NCBI RefSeq assembly: GCF_026151165.2
Contig: NZ_CP117849.1
Span: 2,170,001-2,234,000, forward strand
Length of the DNA: 64,000 bases
Direction: 5' to 3'
Source: Cryobacterium sp. SO2
GTDB taxonomy: Bacteria > Actinomycetota > Actinomycetes > Actinomycetales > Microbacteriaceae
Below, piece by piece: positions 55,433 to 63,806 of this stretch. The stretch's first letter is position 1; each line of letters opens with the position of its first letter. The notes under the pieces are model-generated. The model was not told the origin of the DNA. It made no database searches and saw only the letters and a program-made list of their open reading frames with translations. Made by a program: the position numbers and the translations under genes.

Positions 55433-56779
55433 TTACAGGCGCACCTGACCCGTTCCGCGCACGATCCACTTGGTGCTGGTGAGTTCAGGCAGCCCCATCG
55501 GGCCGCGGGCGTGCAGCTTCTGGGTGGAGATGCCGACCTCGGCGCCGAAGCCGAATTCGCCGCCGTCGGTGAACCGGGTGGACGCGTTCACCATCACCGC
55601 GGCCGAGTCGACCTCGTTGAGGAAGCGTTCGGCGTTGACGATGTCGTTGGTGATGATCGATTCGGTGTGGCCGGTGGAGTACCGGCGGATGTGCGAGATC
55701 GCGGCGTCGAGGTCGGCAACCACGGCCACGGCCAGGTCCAGGCTCATGTACTCCGTGGCCCAGTCGTCATCGGTTGCGGGCACAGCGGCCGGGAACAGGG
55801 CTCGCACTGCTGCGTCGCCGTGGATCGTGACGCCGGACTCGGCCAGTTTCTTGAGCACGCCGGGCAGTAGGCGTTCTGCCGCTGCCTCGTGCACGAGCAC
55901 GGTTTCGACCGCGTTGCACACGCTGGGGCGTTGCACCTTGGCATTGTGCACGATGTCCCTCGCCCAGTCCGCGTTGGCGGAATCATCGAGGAAGATATGC
56001 ACGACACCGGCGCCGGTCTCGATCACCGGCACCATCGACTGCGTGACAACGGCCTGGATCAGGCCGGCGCTGCCCCGGGGGATCAGCACGTCCACCTGGC
56101 CGCGCGCCTGCATCAGACTGGTCGCGCCCGCCCGGCCGAAACCGTCGATGGTCTGCACGGACGCCGCGGGCAGGCCGGCGGTCATCAGGGCCTGCTGGAT
56201 CAGGTCGACGAGCACCCGATTGGAGTTCGCTGCGGCCGATCCTCCGCGCAGCACGGCGGCGTTGCCGCTCTTGAGGGCGAGGGCGGCGATGTCCACAGTG
56301 ACATTGGGACGAGCCTCGTAGATGACGCCGACGACGCCGAACGGCACCCGCACCTGGCTGATCTTGACGCCGTTGGGCAGGCTGCTGCCGCGGATCACCT
56401 CGCCGACGGGGTCGGTGAGCTGTTCGATGTCGCCCACGGCGTCGGCCAGAGCCGCGATCCGCGCGCCGGTCAGGGTGAGCCTGTCGATCAGTCCCGCGCT
56501 GAGTCCGTTCGCCGCGCCCGCAGCGAGGTCGAGCTGGTTGGCGGCGATGATGTCGTCGGTGTTGTCCCTCAGCACCTGGGCGATGCCGCGCAGCGCGCTG
56601 TTCTTCACCTGGGTGGGCGCTGCAGCGAGCCTCTGGGAGGCTTCGCGGCCGGCGACGAGCATGGCCGTGAACGCGGAACGATCCGGTGCAGACAGTTCCG
56701 GGCCGACCGGCAACACTGCAGCAACTCCGGCGGTGGGTTCGGCGGCGGGCACAGCAGCGGCGGCGAGGGTCTGCGACAT
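55433..56779 (-). CDS. proA: Gamma-glutamyl phosphate reductase
   Basis: A 448-residue enzyme of proline synthesis that reduces glutamyl-5-phosphate to the semialdehyde. Typical pieces: VGEVIRGSSLPNGVKISQVR, VPFGVVGVIYEARPNVTVD, RGGSAAANSNRVLV, the catalytic Cys in RPSVCNAVETVLVHE, and FTDGGEFGFGAEVGISTQKL, HARGPMGLPELTSTKW at the end. It follows proB after 4 bp. The N-terminus has ~30 Ala-rich residues beyond the family core. Confidence 0.96.
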   Translation of the reverse strand: MSQTLAAAAVPAAEPTAGVAAVLPVGPELSAPDRSAFTAMLVAGREASQRLAAAPTQVKNSALRGIAQVLRDNTDDIIAANQLDLAAGAANGLSAGLIDRLTLTGARIAALADAVGDIEQLTDPVGEVIRGSSLPNGVKISQVRVPFGVVGVIYEARPNVTVDIAALALKSGNAAVLRGGSAAANSNRVLVDLIQQALMTAGLPAASVQTIDGFGRAGATSLMQARGQVDVLIPRGSAGLIQAVVTQSMVPVIETGAGVVHIFLDDSANADWARDIVHNAKVQRPSVCNAVETVLVHEAAAERLLPGVLKKLAESGVTIHGDAAVRALFPAAVPATDDDWATEYMSLDLAVAVVADLDAAISHIRRYSTGHTESIITNDIVNAERFLNEVDSAAVMVNASTRFTDGGEFGFGAEVGISTQKLHARGPMGLPELTSTKWIVRGTGQVRL

Positions 56780-56783
56780 GCCC

Positions 56784-57569
56784 CTAGTTTAGGCCAGACC
56801 GACCGGCAGGAGCCGGCTGGGCCGGCTCGAACCAGGTGCCGATCCGGGCGCCGTTGAGGGCTTCGGCCACGAGGGCCGTCGACGTCACCAGCACGGCGGT
56901 GCCGGCTTCGGCGGCGATCCGGGCGGCGGAGACCTTGGTCCCCGCGCCTCCGGTGCCCACGCCAGAGCGAGAGGAGCCGAACTCGACTCCGGGCAGGGTG
57001 TCCCCCAGCGCCACGTGGTCGATACGTTCGGCGCCGGGCAGGTGGGGCGGCCGCGTGTACAGGGCGTCGACGTCACTGAGCAGCACCAGCAGGTCTGCCT
57101 TCACGAGCGTGGCCACGAGGGCGGCCAGACGGTCGTTGTCGCCGAAGCGGATCTCGTGGGTGGCGACGGTGTCGTTCTCGTTCACGATCGGCAGGATGCG
57201 CAGACCCAGGAGTCGTTCCATGGCGCGTTGCGCATTGCTGCGCGGTGCGGCGTTGTCCAGGTCGCCCGCCGTGAGAAGGACCTGGCCGGCGATGATGTCG
57301 TACCGGTCCAGGCTGTCCTGGTAGCGGAAGATGAGGAGGTTCTGGCCCACGGATGCCGCCGCCTGCTGGGTGGCCAGGTCGGTGGGCCGTTCATCAAGCT
57401 GCAGGTAGGGCATCCCGGTGGCGATGGCACCCGAGGACACCAGCACCACTTCCGCACCCCGACCGTGCGCGGCGGCCAGGGCGTCGACGAGCGGCGCGAT
57501 CTGGCCGACGTTGGCGCCGCTGATCGACGACGACCCCACCTTCACGACAATGCGTGTCGCTGTGGCCAC
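56784..57569 (-). CDS. proB: Glutamate 5-kinase
   Basis: A 261-residue amino acid kinase lacking the PUA domain, as in many actinobacteria. Seen: RIVVKVGSSSISGANVGQIA, VSSGAIATGMPYLQLDERP, LTAGDLDNAAPRSNAQRAME, INENDTVA-type IVNENDTVATHEIRFGDND, and VGTGGAGTKVSAARIAAEAG. It phosphorylates glutamate as first step of proline synthesis. Start is uncertain: the GTG at 57569 fits family length; the GTG at 57608 overlaps the obg stop (GTGA) and would add 13 residues. Confidence 0.94.
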   Translation of the reverse strand: MATATRIVVKVGSSSISGANVGQIAPLVDALAAAHGRGAEVVLVSSGAIATGMPYLQLDERPTDLATQQAAASVGQNLLIFRYQDSLDRYDIIAGQVLLTAGDLDNAAPRSNAQRAMERLLGLRILPIVNENDTVATHEIRFGDNDRLAALVATLVKADLLVLLSDVDALYTRPPHLPGAERIDHVALGDTLPGVEFGSSRSGVGTGGAGTKVSAARIAAEAGTAVLVTSTALVAEALNGARIGTWFEPAQPAPAGRSGLN

Positions 57570-57604
57570 GCCGCCCCGATCCAGTCGGCGCCTTCCCCCC
57601 TCGG

Positions 57605-59188
57605 TCACTCGGAGTCGCCCTCCTTGGCCCGACGACGGGCGGCGTTGTTCTCGGTGACGACGCCCTCGCCGGCGTTGAACTCTTCTTCGCCGGTGGACCA
57701 CATGCCGGCTTCGCGCTCACGGATGAGCTCCGCACGCGCGGCGGACTTGGCGTCCATGCGCTTGAGGTATTCCTCGCGGCGCTCGTTGCTGGTGCGTCGC
57801 TTGGAGTCGTCCATCCGGCTGTCAGTGCCGCGCGGGGCGGTGATCAGCTCGGCGGTGGAGGTGAGGGTGGGCTCCCAGTCGAAGATCATGCCGTCGCCGG
57901 GGCCGATGACGACCGTCGAGCCGGCGATCGCGCCGGCCTTGAACAGTTCGTCCTCTGTGCCGAGCTTGGCCAGTCTGTCGGCGAGGAAGCCGACGGCCTC
58001 ATCGTTCTTGAAGTCGGTCTGCTGAACCCAGCGCTCGGGCTTGGCACCGAGGATCCGGAAGATGTTGCCGAAGGACCCGCCCTCGACCCGCACGATGAAT
58101 CCGCTGTCGTCGACGGCCTTGGGGCGGATGACGATGCGGGGCTTGAGGGCCGCGGCCTCTGCACTGGAGACACGGCCGGCCTCGACGGTTTCGGCCAGGG
58201 CGAAGTTCAGCTGGCGCAGTCCCTCGTGGCTCACCGTGGAGATCTCGAAGACGCGATAGCCGCGTTCCTCGAGTTCGGCCTTCACGAAGGCGGCGAGTTC
58301 GCGGCCCTCGGGCACATCGATCTTGTTCAGCGCGATCAGCTGGGGGCGTTCGAGCAGCGGGGTCTGGCCATCCGGGACCGGGTAGGCGGCGAGTTCGCCG
58401 AGGATGACGTCAAGGTCGCTGATCGGGTCGCGGCCCGGGTCCAGGGTGGCGCAGTCAAGCACGTGCAGCAGGGCGGTGCAGCGCTCAACGTGGCGGAGGA
58501 ACTCGAGGCCGAGGCCCTTGCCCTCGCTGGCGCCCTCGATCAGGCCGGGGACGTCGGCGACCGTGTAGCGCACCTCGCCGGCGTCGACGACGCCGAGGTT
58601 GGGGTGCAGGGTCGTGAAGGGGTAGTCGGCGATCTTGGGCCTGGCCGCGGAGATGGCGGCGATCAGGCTGGACTTGCCGGCCGACGGGTAGCCGACGAGG
58701 GCGACATCCGCGACGGTCTTCAGCTCGAGGAGGACGTCGCCTTCCCAGCCGTAGGTGCCGAGCAGGGCGAAGCCGGGGGCCTTGCGCTTGGTGGAGGCGA
58801 GGGCGGCATTGCCGAGCCCGCCCTGACCGCCAGGTGCGACGACGATACGGTCGCCGACCTCGGTCATGTCGGCGAGCTGGTTGCCCTCGACGTCCTTCAC
58901 AACTGTGCCCAGCGGCACCGACAGCTCGATGATGTCGCTGCCGTAGCCATTGCGGTGGTCCCCCATGCCGGGTCCGCCGTTGGCGGAGCTGCGGTGGGGT
59001 GAGCGGTGGAAGGAGAGCAGGGTGGTCACCTGCGGGTCGGCGACGAGGACGATGTCGCCACCGTTGCCGCCGTTTCCGCCATCGGGGCCGGCGAGAGGCT
59101 TGAACTTCTCGCGTTTGACCGAGACACAACCGTTTCCTCCGTTGCCCGCTCGCAGATGCAGCGTGACTTGGTCAACGAACGTGGCCAT
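57605..59188 (-). CDS. obgE: GTPase ObgE/CgtA
   Basis: A 527-residue Obg GTPase. The Gly-rich Obg fold (about 1-158, VTLHLRAGNGGNGCVSVKRE; LAGPDGGNGGNGGDIVLVAD) is followed by the GTPase domain: P-loop GYPSAGKSSLIAAI, DxxG in VADVPGLIEGASEG, NKID in LNKIDVPEG. An OCT domain (about 360-430) and a charged tail complete it. It acts in 50S assembly and the stringent response. ATG at 59188 has AAAGGGG upstream. It lies downstream of rpmA. Confidence 0.97.
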   Translation of the reverse strand: MATFVDQVTLHLRAGNGGNGCVSVKREKFKPLAGPDGGNGGNGGDIVLVADPQVTTLLSFHRSPHRSSANGGPGMGDHRNGYGSDIIELSVPLGTVVKDVEGNQLADMTEVGDRIVVAPGGQGGLGNAALASTKRKAPGFALLGTYGWEGDVLLELKTVADVALVGYPSAGKSSLIAAISAARPKIADYPFTTLHPNLGVVDAGEVRYTVADVPGLIEGASEGKGLGLEFLRHVERCTALLHVLDCATLDPGRDPISDLDVILGELAAYPVPDGQTPLLERPQLIALNKIDVPEGRELAAFVKAELEERGYRVFEISTVSHEGLRQLNFALAETVEAGRVSSAEAAALKPRIVIRPKAVDDSGFIVRVEGGSFGNIFRILGAKPERWVQQTDFKNDEAVGFLADRLAKLGTEDELFKAGAIAGSTVVIGPGDGMIFDWEPTLTSTAELITAPRGTDSRMDDSKRRTSNERREEYLKRMDAKSAARAELIREREAGMWSTGEEEFNAGEGVVTENNAARRRAKEGDSE

Positions 59189-59272
59189 GGGAATGCCCCT
59201 TTCAGGTGGCGATAAAAACAAACATGAGGACGAGCCGAAGCCCGCCCTCATGCTGAAAAGCTGTGTGGATGC

Positions 59273-59530
59273 CTAAGCGGCGGCCACCACGATGTTGACG
59301 ACCTTGCGGCCACCCTTTGCACCGAACTCGACCGAACCGGCTTCGAGGGCGAAGAGGGTGTCGTCGCCACCACGGCCGACGTTCACGCCGGGGTGGAAGT
59401 GGGTGCCACGCTGACGGACGATGATCTCGCCGGCGCCGACAACCTGACCACCGAAGCGCTTCACGCCGAGGCGCTGTGCGTTGGAGTCACGACCGTTGCG
59501 AGTGGAACTCGCACCTTTTTTGTGTGCCAT
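59273..59530 (-). CDS. rpmA: 50S ribosomal protein bL27
   Basis: An 85-residue bL27: MAHKKGASSTRNGRDSNAQR, then GVKRFGGQVVGAGEIIVRQR and GTHFHPGVNVGRGGDDTLFA. The N-terminus begins directly with AHKKG, so there is no cleaved extension of the firmicute type. Eighteen bp from rplU. Confidence 0.98.
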   Translation of the reverse strand: MAHKKGASSTRNGRDSNAQRLGVKRFGGQVVGAGEIIVRQRGTHFHPGVNVGRGGDDTLFALEAGSVEFGAKGGRKVVNIVVAAA

Positions 59531-59548
59531 TAGTTATTCTCCTCGGGC

Positions 59549-59857
59549 CTAGGCGATGCCGGTGACCTGAACGCGAGTGAGCTCCTGACGGTGCCCCTGA
59601 CGTTTCTTGTAACCGGTCTTGTTCTTGAACTTCTGGATGACGATCTTCGGGCCGCGGAGGTCGTTGAGGACCTCGGCGGTGACCTTGACGTTGGCCAGCG
59701 ACGTCGAGTCAGAGGTGATCTTGTCGCCGTCGACGAGAAGCACGGCGGCCAGCTCGACGTTGCCGTCCTTGTCAGCCTTGATTCGGTCCATCGTTACGAT
59801 GGTCCCGACCTCTACCTTCTCCTGCCGCCCACCGGCGCGCACAACTGCGTAAACCAC
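59549..59857 (-). CDS. rplU: 50S ribosomal protein bL21
   Basis: A 102-residue bL21: MVYAVVRAGGRQEKVEVGTI, AAVLLVDGDKITSDSTSLAN and KFKNKTGYKKRQGHRQELTR are characteristic. Start is GTG with AGG at about 9 nt. It heads the rplU-rpmA-obgE group; the ~140 bp upstream should hold the promoter and any leader, but I do not see a clear regulatory structure. Confidence 0.98.
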   Translation of the reverse strand: MVYAVVRAGGRQEKVEVGTIVTMDRIKADKDGNVELAAVLLVDGDKITSDSTSLANVKVTAEVLNDLRGPKIVIQKFKNKTGYKKRQGHRQELTRVQVTGIA

Positions 59858-60067
59858 TTTACGTACCTATCTCTGGGGAACCCCGGGGGCTCCGATTCCT
59901 ATGATGGAAAGTTACCGAGTGCCCATGGACCAAGTCGGACCATGTCACGTCAGAAAACCTTGGGCGCTACCTGGACATAGTCCTTCGCACACCAACACTC
60001 GACTTTAGCTGATCGGAATGCCCCGGTCAAACCATGTCGGCCCCGCGTGTCGCGGCGAGCCGATCTC

Positions 60068-60073
60068 TACACT
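60068..60073 (+). promoter_or_regulatory. -10 element for leaderless DUF4031 gene
   Basis: TACACT, then 6 nt, then ATG at 60080. Confidence 0.5.
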
Positions 60074-60079
60074 CACAGG

Positions 60080-60367
60080 ATGAGCATACTGATCGACCAG
60101 CCGTCCTGGCCGGCCCACGGAACGCTCTGGTCCCATCTGGTCAGCGACTCCTCGATCGAGGAGCTGCACGACTTCGCCGCGGCCCAGGGTATCCCCCGTC
60201 GTGGTTTCGACCTCGACCACTACGACGTGCCGCAGGCCAGGTACGACAGCCTCGTGGCCGCAGGGGCGGAGCCCGTGGATTTCCGGGGGCTCGTGACGCG
60301 GCTGCGCGCCAGCGGGCTGCGGGTCAGCGCCAAGGCGCGGCGGGCGAACGGCTCCCCCGGGAACTGA
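60080..60367 (+). CDS. DUF4031 protein
   Basis: A 95-residue protein matching DUF4031: MSILIDQPSWPAHGTLWSHL at the start, IEELHDFAAAQGIPRRGFDL and DHYDVPQARYDSLVAAGAEP. The family is widespread in actinobacteria and has no known activity. The frame begins at 60047, but the start at MSILID matches the family and has a leaderless-type -10 element. Confidence 0.88.
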   Translation: MSILIDQPSWPAHGTLWSHLVSDSSIEELHDFAAAQGIPRRGFDLDHYDVPQARYDSLVAAGAEPVDFRGLVTRLRASGLRVSAKARRANGSPGN

Positions 60368-60375
60368 GCCGATTC

Positions 60376-61809
60376 TCACCAAGTGGCGTCGATCCCCACG
60401 ATGCTGCGGGTGATCGCTCCGGTAGCGATGTCCACGAACACGGTCGTCGTCGTCGTCGCCTGGGCACCGACCGGATACCCGTCCGTCAGCTGGGTGTCGC
60501 TGTTCGGCACGGTCTGCACCGCCAGGTACTGGTCGTTGGGCGAGAGGCTGAACCCCACGACGGTTTCGTAGTCGAGGACCGGTTGATAGACCAGACGGCT
60601 GGTTTCCTCGCCCGGTGGCCCGCTGACCAGGATGAGGGACTGCAGCACCCGGCCGGTCGCCTGGTCGAACTCGGCCACCCGCTGCACGTAGCCTTCTCCC
60701 CCGGTCAGGAATCGCAGCTCCGCTGTGTACGGCGTGGTGCCGGCCACATCCTGCGGAACGATGGCGTCTTCGGTGCCCGTCGACAAGTCGAGCACATACT
60801 GACGTTCCTGGTCGGAGACCGCTATGCGCACCCCGTCGGGGGCGAAGGCGTTGAGAGTGGGGAACTGACCGATCGGGATGGGTGCCTCGTCCGAGCGTGG
60901 ATCGACCAGCAACAGGGTCGTGTCGAAGATCTGGGCCACGATCTCGGCGCGGTGCGGCATGAACCCCCAGCTGATGGCCTGCACCGGGGCGCCGTCCAGG
61001 CCGTCGACGGTGGACAGCGTGCCTTGCGTCAGATCCAACAGGAAGAGTGTGTTGTCGTAGACGGCCCCGGCTGCTCCTGCCACACTGCTGAACCTGAATC
61101 CAACTGTGGCGGAGACTCCCGATGCCAACAGGTCCTGCACGGTGCCGGTTCCGGGCAGCGTGAGTTCCCTGGCGGTTCCGTCGGCGCCGACGAGGCTGAG
61201 CCGGCTGGTCAGGTCGTCCGCGAGCGTCACGACCACCAGCTCGTCGCCACTGGGCACGAAGGACTGGATGTACGGTGCGGTGAAGACCTCGGTCGTCTCG
61301 GCCGACCCAACGGCCGTGCGCACGATCCGGTCGGGCGCCTTGGTCGTCGCCCCCGCCGACGCGGGGGTGCGGGTGAGCACGTAGACGGGCGGCTCCTCTG
61401 TACGGAACGAGGTAGTCAGGGTGGACACGCGGTCGGCGAACGGCCCGGTGACTCCGGTGACGGCGACCGAGTACGCGGTGTTGTAGGCGAGCGGCTGTGA
61501 GAAGACGACGATGATGGTGTCGTTCGTGGTCTGTACCTGCACGGCGCTGGCCGGTGTGACGGTCACCTGGTCCGCGGAGACGTCGGCCAGCTGTTGGTTG
61601 GTCTCGAGCACCAGGCGTTGGTTCGCCTGGGTCACCACGGCGGTGGTGTCAATACTGGTGCCGGTCAGGCGCGGCCCGTTGAGCACGTTGACAGCCACGA
61701 GGCCCAGGCAGAGCACGAGGAGACCGACCAGCAGCCCGCCGAGCGTCCGGCGGAACAGTCGGTCCACGGGCACTCCGGTCGCCGCCGATGCGGCGGAATC
61801 AGTAGACAT
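60376..61809 (-). CDS. Membrane-anchored beta-propeller protein of unknown function
   Basis: A 477-residue protein: one N-terminal membrane helix (about 22-44, LGGLLVGLLVLCLGLVAVNV), an Ig-like domain (about 55-135, IIVVFSQPLAYNTAYSVAVT) and a C-terminal region of repeated beta-strands with TolB/WD40 style (about 140-470: FAPDGVRIAVSDQERQYVLD; SLSPNDQYLAVQTVP). It is secreted by anchor, outside the membrane. The ATG overlaps the stop of the TIGR03943 gene by 11 bp. Function unknown; it is the third gene of the permease operon. Confidence 0.8.
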   Translation of the reverse strand: MSTDSAASAATGVPVDRLFRRTLGGLLVGLLVLCLGLVAVNVLNGPRLTGTSIDTTAVVTQANQRLVLETNQQLADVSADQVTVTPASAVQVQTTNDTIIVVFSQPLAYNTAYSVAVTGVTGPFADRVSTLTTSFRTEEPPVYVLTRTPASAGATTKAPDRIVRTAVGSAETTEVFTAPYIQSFVPSGDELVVVTLADDLTSRLSLVGADGTARELTLPGTGTVQDLLASGVSATVGFRFSSVAGAAGAVYDNTLFLLDLTQGTLSTVDGLDGAPVQAISWGFMPHRAEIVAQIFDTTLLLVDPRSDEAPIPIGQFPTLNAFAPDGVRIAVSDQERQYVLDLSTGTEDAIVPQDVAGTTPYTAELRFLTGGEGYVQRVAEFDQATGRVLQSLILVSGPPGEETSRLVYQPVLDYETVVGFSLSPNDQYLAVQTVPNSDTQLTDGYPVGAQATTTTTVFVDIATGAITRSIVGIDATW

Positions 61810-62647
61810 ACGGGTCGCTCGGCTGCTCGACGGATTCGATGGCCGTCGGTTCGACGGCGAGGGTGGCCTGCGCCCGCCCGCTCGGGTTCGGTGCGAACGA
61901 GCCGGTGATCTCGACCCACTCGTCGGTGCTGTAGGTGTTCGCCCAGCCGGGCAGGTAGACGGGAACGCCGATCGGTTGCGCGTCGACGGCGCAGCAGGTC
62001 ACCACGAATCGGGCCACATAGAACACGTTGTCCGGGTCGTCGGCGTCCGGCAGCACGAATCCGGTCAGACGTGCGGTCTTTTCCGCGAAGAGGGCCGGGT
62101 CGTCCGACTGGGCCAGCAGGGAGACCCACTCCTTCACGCTGAGCCGCTCGTAGTCGCCTGTTCCCACCAGGGTGGCCGCCTGCGCTGCCGCGTCCGTGGT
62201 GTCCAGCCCACCCGAGTTGACCTCGCGCTGGGTTGCGGTGGCGCTCGTGAGGGTGGCCGGCGGCAGCGCGAGCACGGCCACGGCGGCGATGGCGAGCAGG
62301 AGGGCGCTTCCGGTCACGGTCGCCAGCAGTCGGCGCGGCGAGGAGCGCTTCCCGGCCTGCGCTGCGGGAACGACGGAAGAGGGAATAAAGAAGGACGCCA
62401 CCACGAAGACCAGTCCGAGGGCGGCCATCACCAGGGTGAAGACGAAATACCGCGGATGAATGTACAGCCCCAGCTGGCCGGTCAGGCCGAGCCAGACCGT
62501 CGCGACGACTACGACGAGGCTGAGGCCGATGCCGCGCCAGCGTTCGGCCAGACGCGCCGGCCAGGCCGGTCCGCTGCCTGGCCCAGCGGGATGGCCGGGT
62601 GCGCGCTGAGCCGACATGGTTCTCGCCCACCGCGTTCTAGCCGACAT
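61799..62647 (-). CDS. TIGR03943 family membrane protein
   Basis: A 282-residue protein with two N-terminal helices (about 42-58, 67-88), one more near 115-135, and an extracellular C-terminal domain (RLTGFVLPDADDPDNVFYVA; RFVVTCCAVDAQPIGVPVYL; EWVEITGSFA) that marks TIGR03943/DUF1980. It pairs with the UPF0718-type permease, as in Bacillus ycgR-ycgQ, where metal-related control was reported. The ATG at 62647 overlaps the permease stop by 11 bp (ATGTCGGCTAG); an ATG at 62617 is the alternative. The CC pair may bind metal. Confidence 0.88.
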   Translation of the reverse strand: MSARTRWARTMSAQRAPGHPAGPGSGPAWPARLAERWRGIGLSLVVVVATVWLGLTGQLGLYIHPRYFVFTLVMAALGLVFVVASFFIPSSVVPAAQAGKRSSPRRLLATVTGSALLLAIAAVAVLALPPATLTSATATQREVNSGGLDTTDAAAQAATLVGTGDYERLSVKEWVSLLAQSDDPALFAEKTARLTGFVLPDADDPDNVFYVARFVVTCCAVDAQPIGVPVYLPGWANTYSTDEWVEITGSFAPNPSGRAQATLAVEPTAIESVEQPSDPYVY

Positions 62648-63674
62648 AGTTCACCAGCAATCCGGCGGCGGCGCTCATGAGTGCCACGAGCGCGGTGATC
62701 TGCACCAGCGTGCGCGTGCGGAAGGTGGTGCGCATCAGCGCCAGCATCTTGACGTCGATCATGGCTCCGAAGGTGAGGAAGGCGGCGATCCCGCCCGGCA
62801 TGAAGGTGCTGCCGAACGACAGCACGAAGAACGCGTCGACATTGGAGCAGACGGCGACGATGAAGGCGAGCGCCATCATCGCGAGCACCGACCAGACCGG
62901 GTTGCTCCCGAGGGCGAGTAGCACGGATCGCGGCACGAAGACCTGGGTGAGGGCCGCCACCAGCGACCCGATGAACAGCGCGGGCATGATGACGGCGGTC
63001 TCCCTGGCGAAGAGGTCGACAGAGGTTTGGAGACGGCTCGGTCGCCGGCCGATCGTCTGGCCGTGGTCGTGGTCGTGCCCGGCCGGTTCCGGCCGGGCAC
63101 AGCTGGCGGCGAAGGCCGGGGTCAGCAGGCTGTCCGGATTCGGATGCCGGCTGTACAGCCAACCGATGACGTTCGCAATCACGAAGCCGGCCACGATCCG
63201 GGTGATCAGGATGCCGTCGCCGAAGCCGAAGGCCTGGTGGGTCGTGATGATCGTGATCGGGTTGAGGATAGGCGCGGCGAGCAGGAAGGTGATCGACTCC
63301 GGCACTGTGAACCCGCCCACCATGAACCCGCGGGCCAGCGGCACGTTTCCGCACTCGCAGACCGGAAAGAACATGCCGAGCAAGGAGATGGCCGCCCGGC
63401 GCAGGAGCGGGTGCCTGGGCAGAAACCGGAGCAGGAATCCGTGCGGCAACCAGACCTGCACCACGGTGGAGAGCAGGATGCCGAGGAAGACGAAGGGCGC
63501 GGACTCGATAATCACGCTCAGGGCGAGGGTGACGGTGTCCTGGGCCCGGTCCGGCAGGCCCCAACCGGGGAAGGACGGGCTCACCGCCCGCACCAGGAAT
63601 GCCAGCGCCACGAGCGCGATACCGAGGAGAAGACCGGTGGGAACGCGACGCACCCGTGCCCGATCCCCGTGCAT
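62637..63674 (-). CDS. Permease (DUF318/UPF0718, ArsP-like)
   Basis: A 346-residue membrane protein with about eight helices in two halves. FFPVCECGNVPLARGFMVGG holds the family's Cys pair, and LAAPILNPITIITTHQAFGF the conserved TM pattern; the second half repeats LFIGSLVAALTQVFVPRSVL. Relatives include the ArsP arsenical permeases and YraQ. A His-rich loop HDHDHGQ (about 215) between the halves may bind metal. The ATG at 63674 follows TATGCT-N6. It is the first gene of the permease - TIGR03943 - propeller operon. Confidence 0.88.
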   Translation of the reverse strand: MHGDRARVRRVPTGLLLGIALVALAFLVRAVSPSFPGWGLPDRAQDTVTLALSVIIESAPFVFLGILLSTVVQVWLPHGFLLRFLPRHPLLRRAAISLLGMFFPVCECGNVPLARGFMVGGFTVPESITFLLAAPILNPITIITTHQAFGFGDGILITRIVAGFVIANVIGWLYSRHPNPDSLLTPAFAASCARPEPAGHDHDHGQTIGRRPSRLQTSVDLFARETAVIMPALFIGSLVAALTQVFVPRSVLLALGSNPVWSVLAMMALAFIVAVCSNVDAFFVLSFGSTFMPGGIAAFLTFGAMIDVKMLALMRTTFRTRTLVQITALVALMSAAAGLLVNYVG

Positions 63675-63680
63675 GAACTC

Positions 63681-63686
63681 AGCATA
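63681..63686 (-). promoter_or_regulatory. -10 element for the leaderless permease gene
   Basis: TATGCT on the minus strand, 6 nt before the ATG at 63674; same hexamer as at 49539-49544. Confidence 0.5.
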
Positions 63687-63736
63687 GTGGAGCGGCTCAG
63701 GCACTCAGGCGGCAGCCGCAAGCTGCCGACACGAAA

Positions 63737-63762
63737 GCGGCGTCACCCTCGGGTGACGCCGC
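63737..63762 (-). terminator. Terminator of the RNase E/G-like gene
   Basis: GCGGCGTCACCC (63737-63748) and its complement GGGTGACGCCGC (63751-63762) form a 12-bp stem. On the minus strand it is followed by TTTCGTG. It lies 45 bp after the stop codon at 63807. Confidence 0.7.
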
Positions 63763-63806
63763 CGGCGTGCGTGTGCTGAGGGTGACCCCAGCGGTTGTCC
63801 GTGGTC

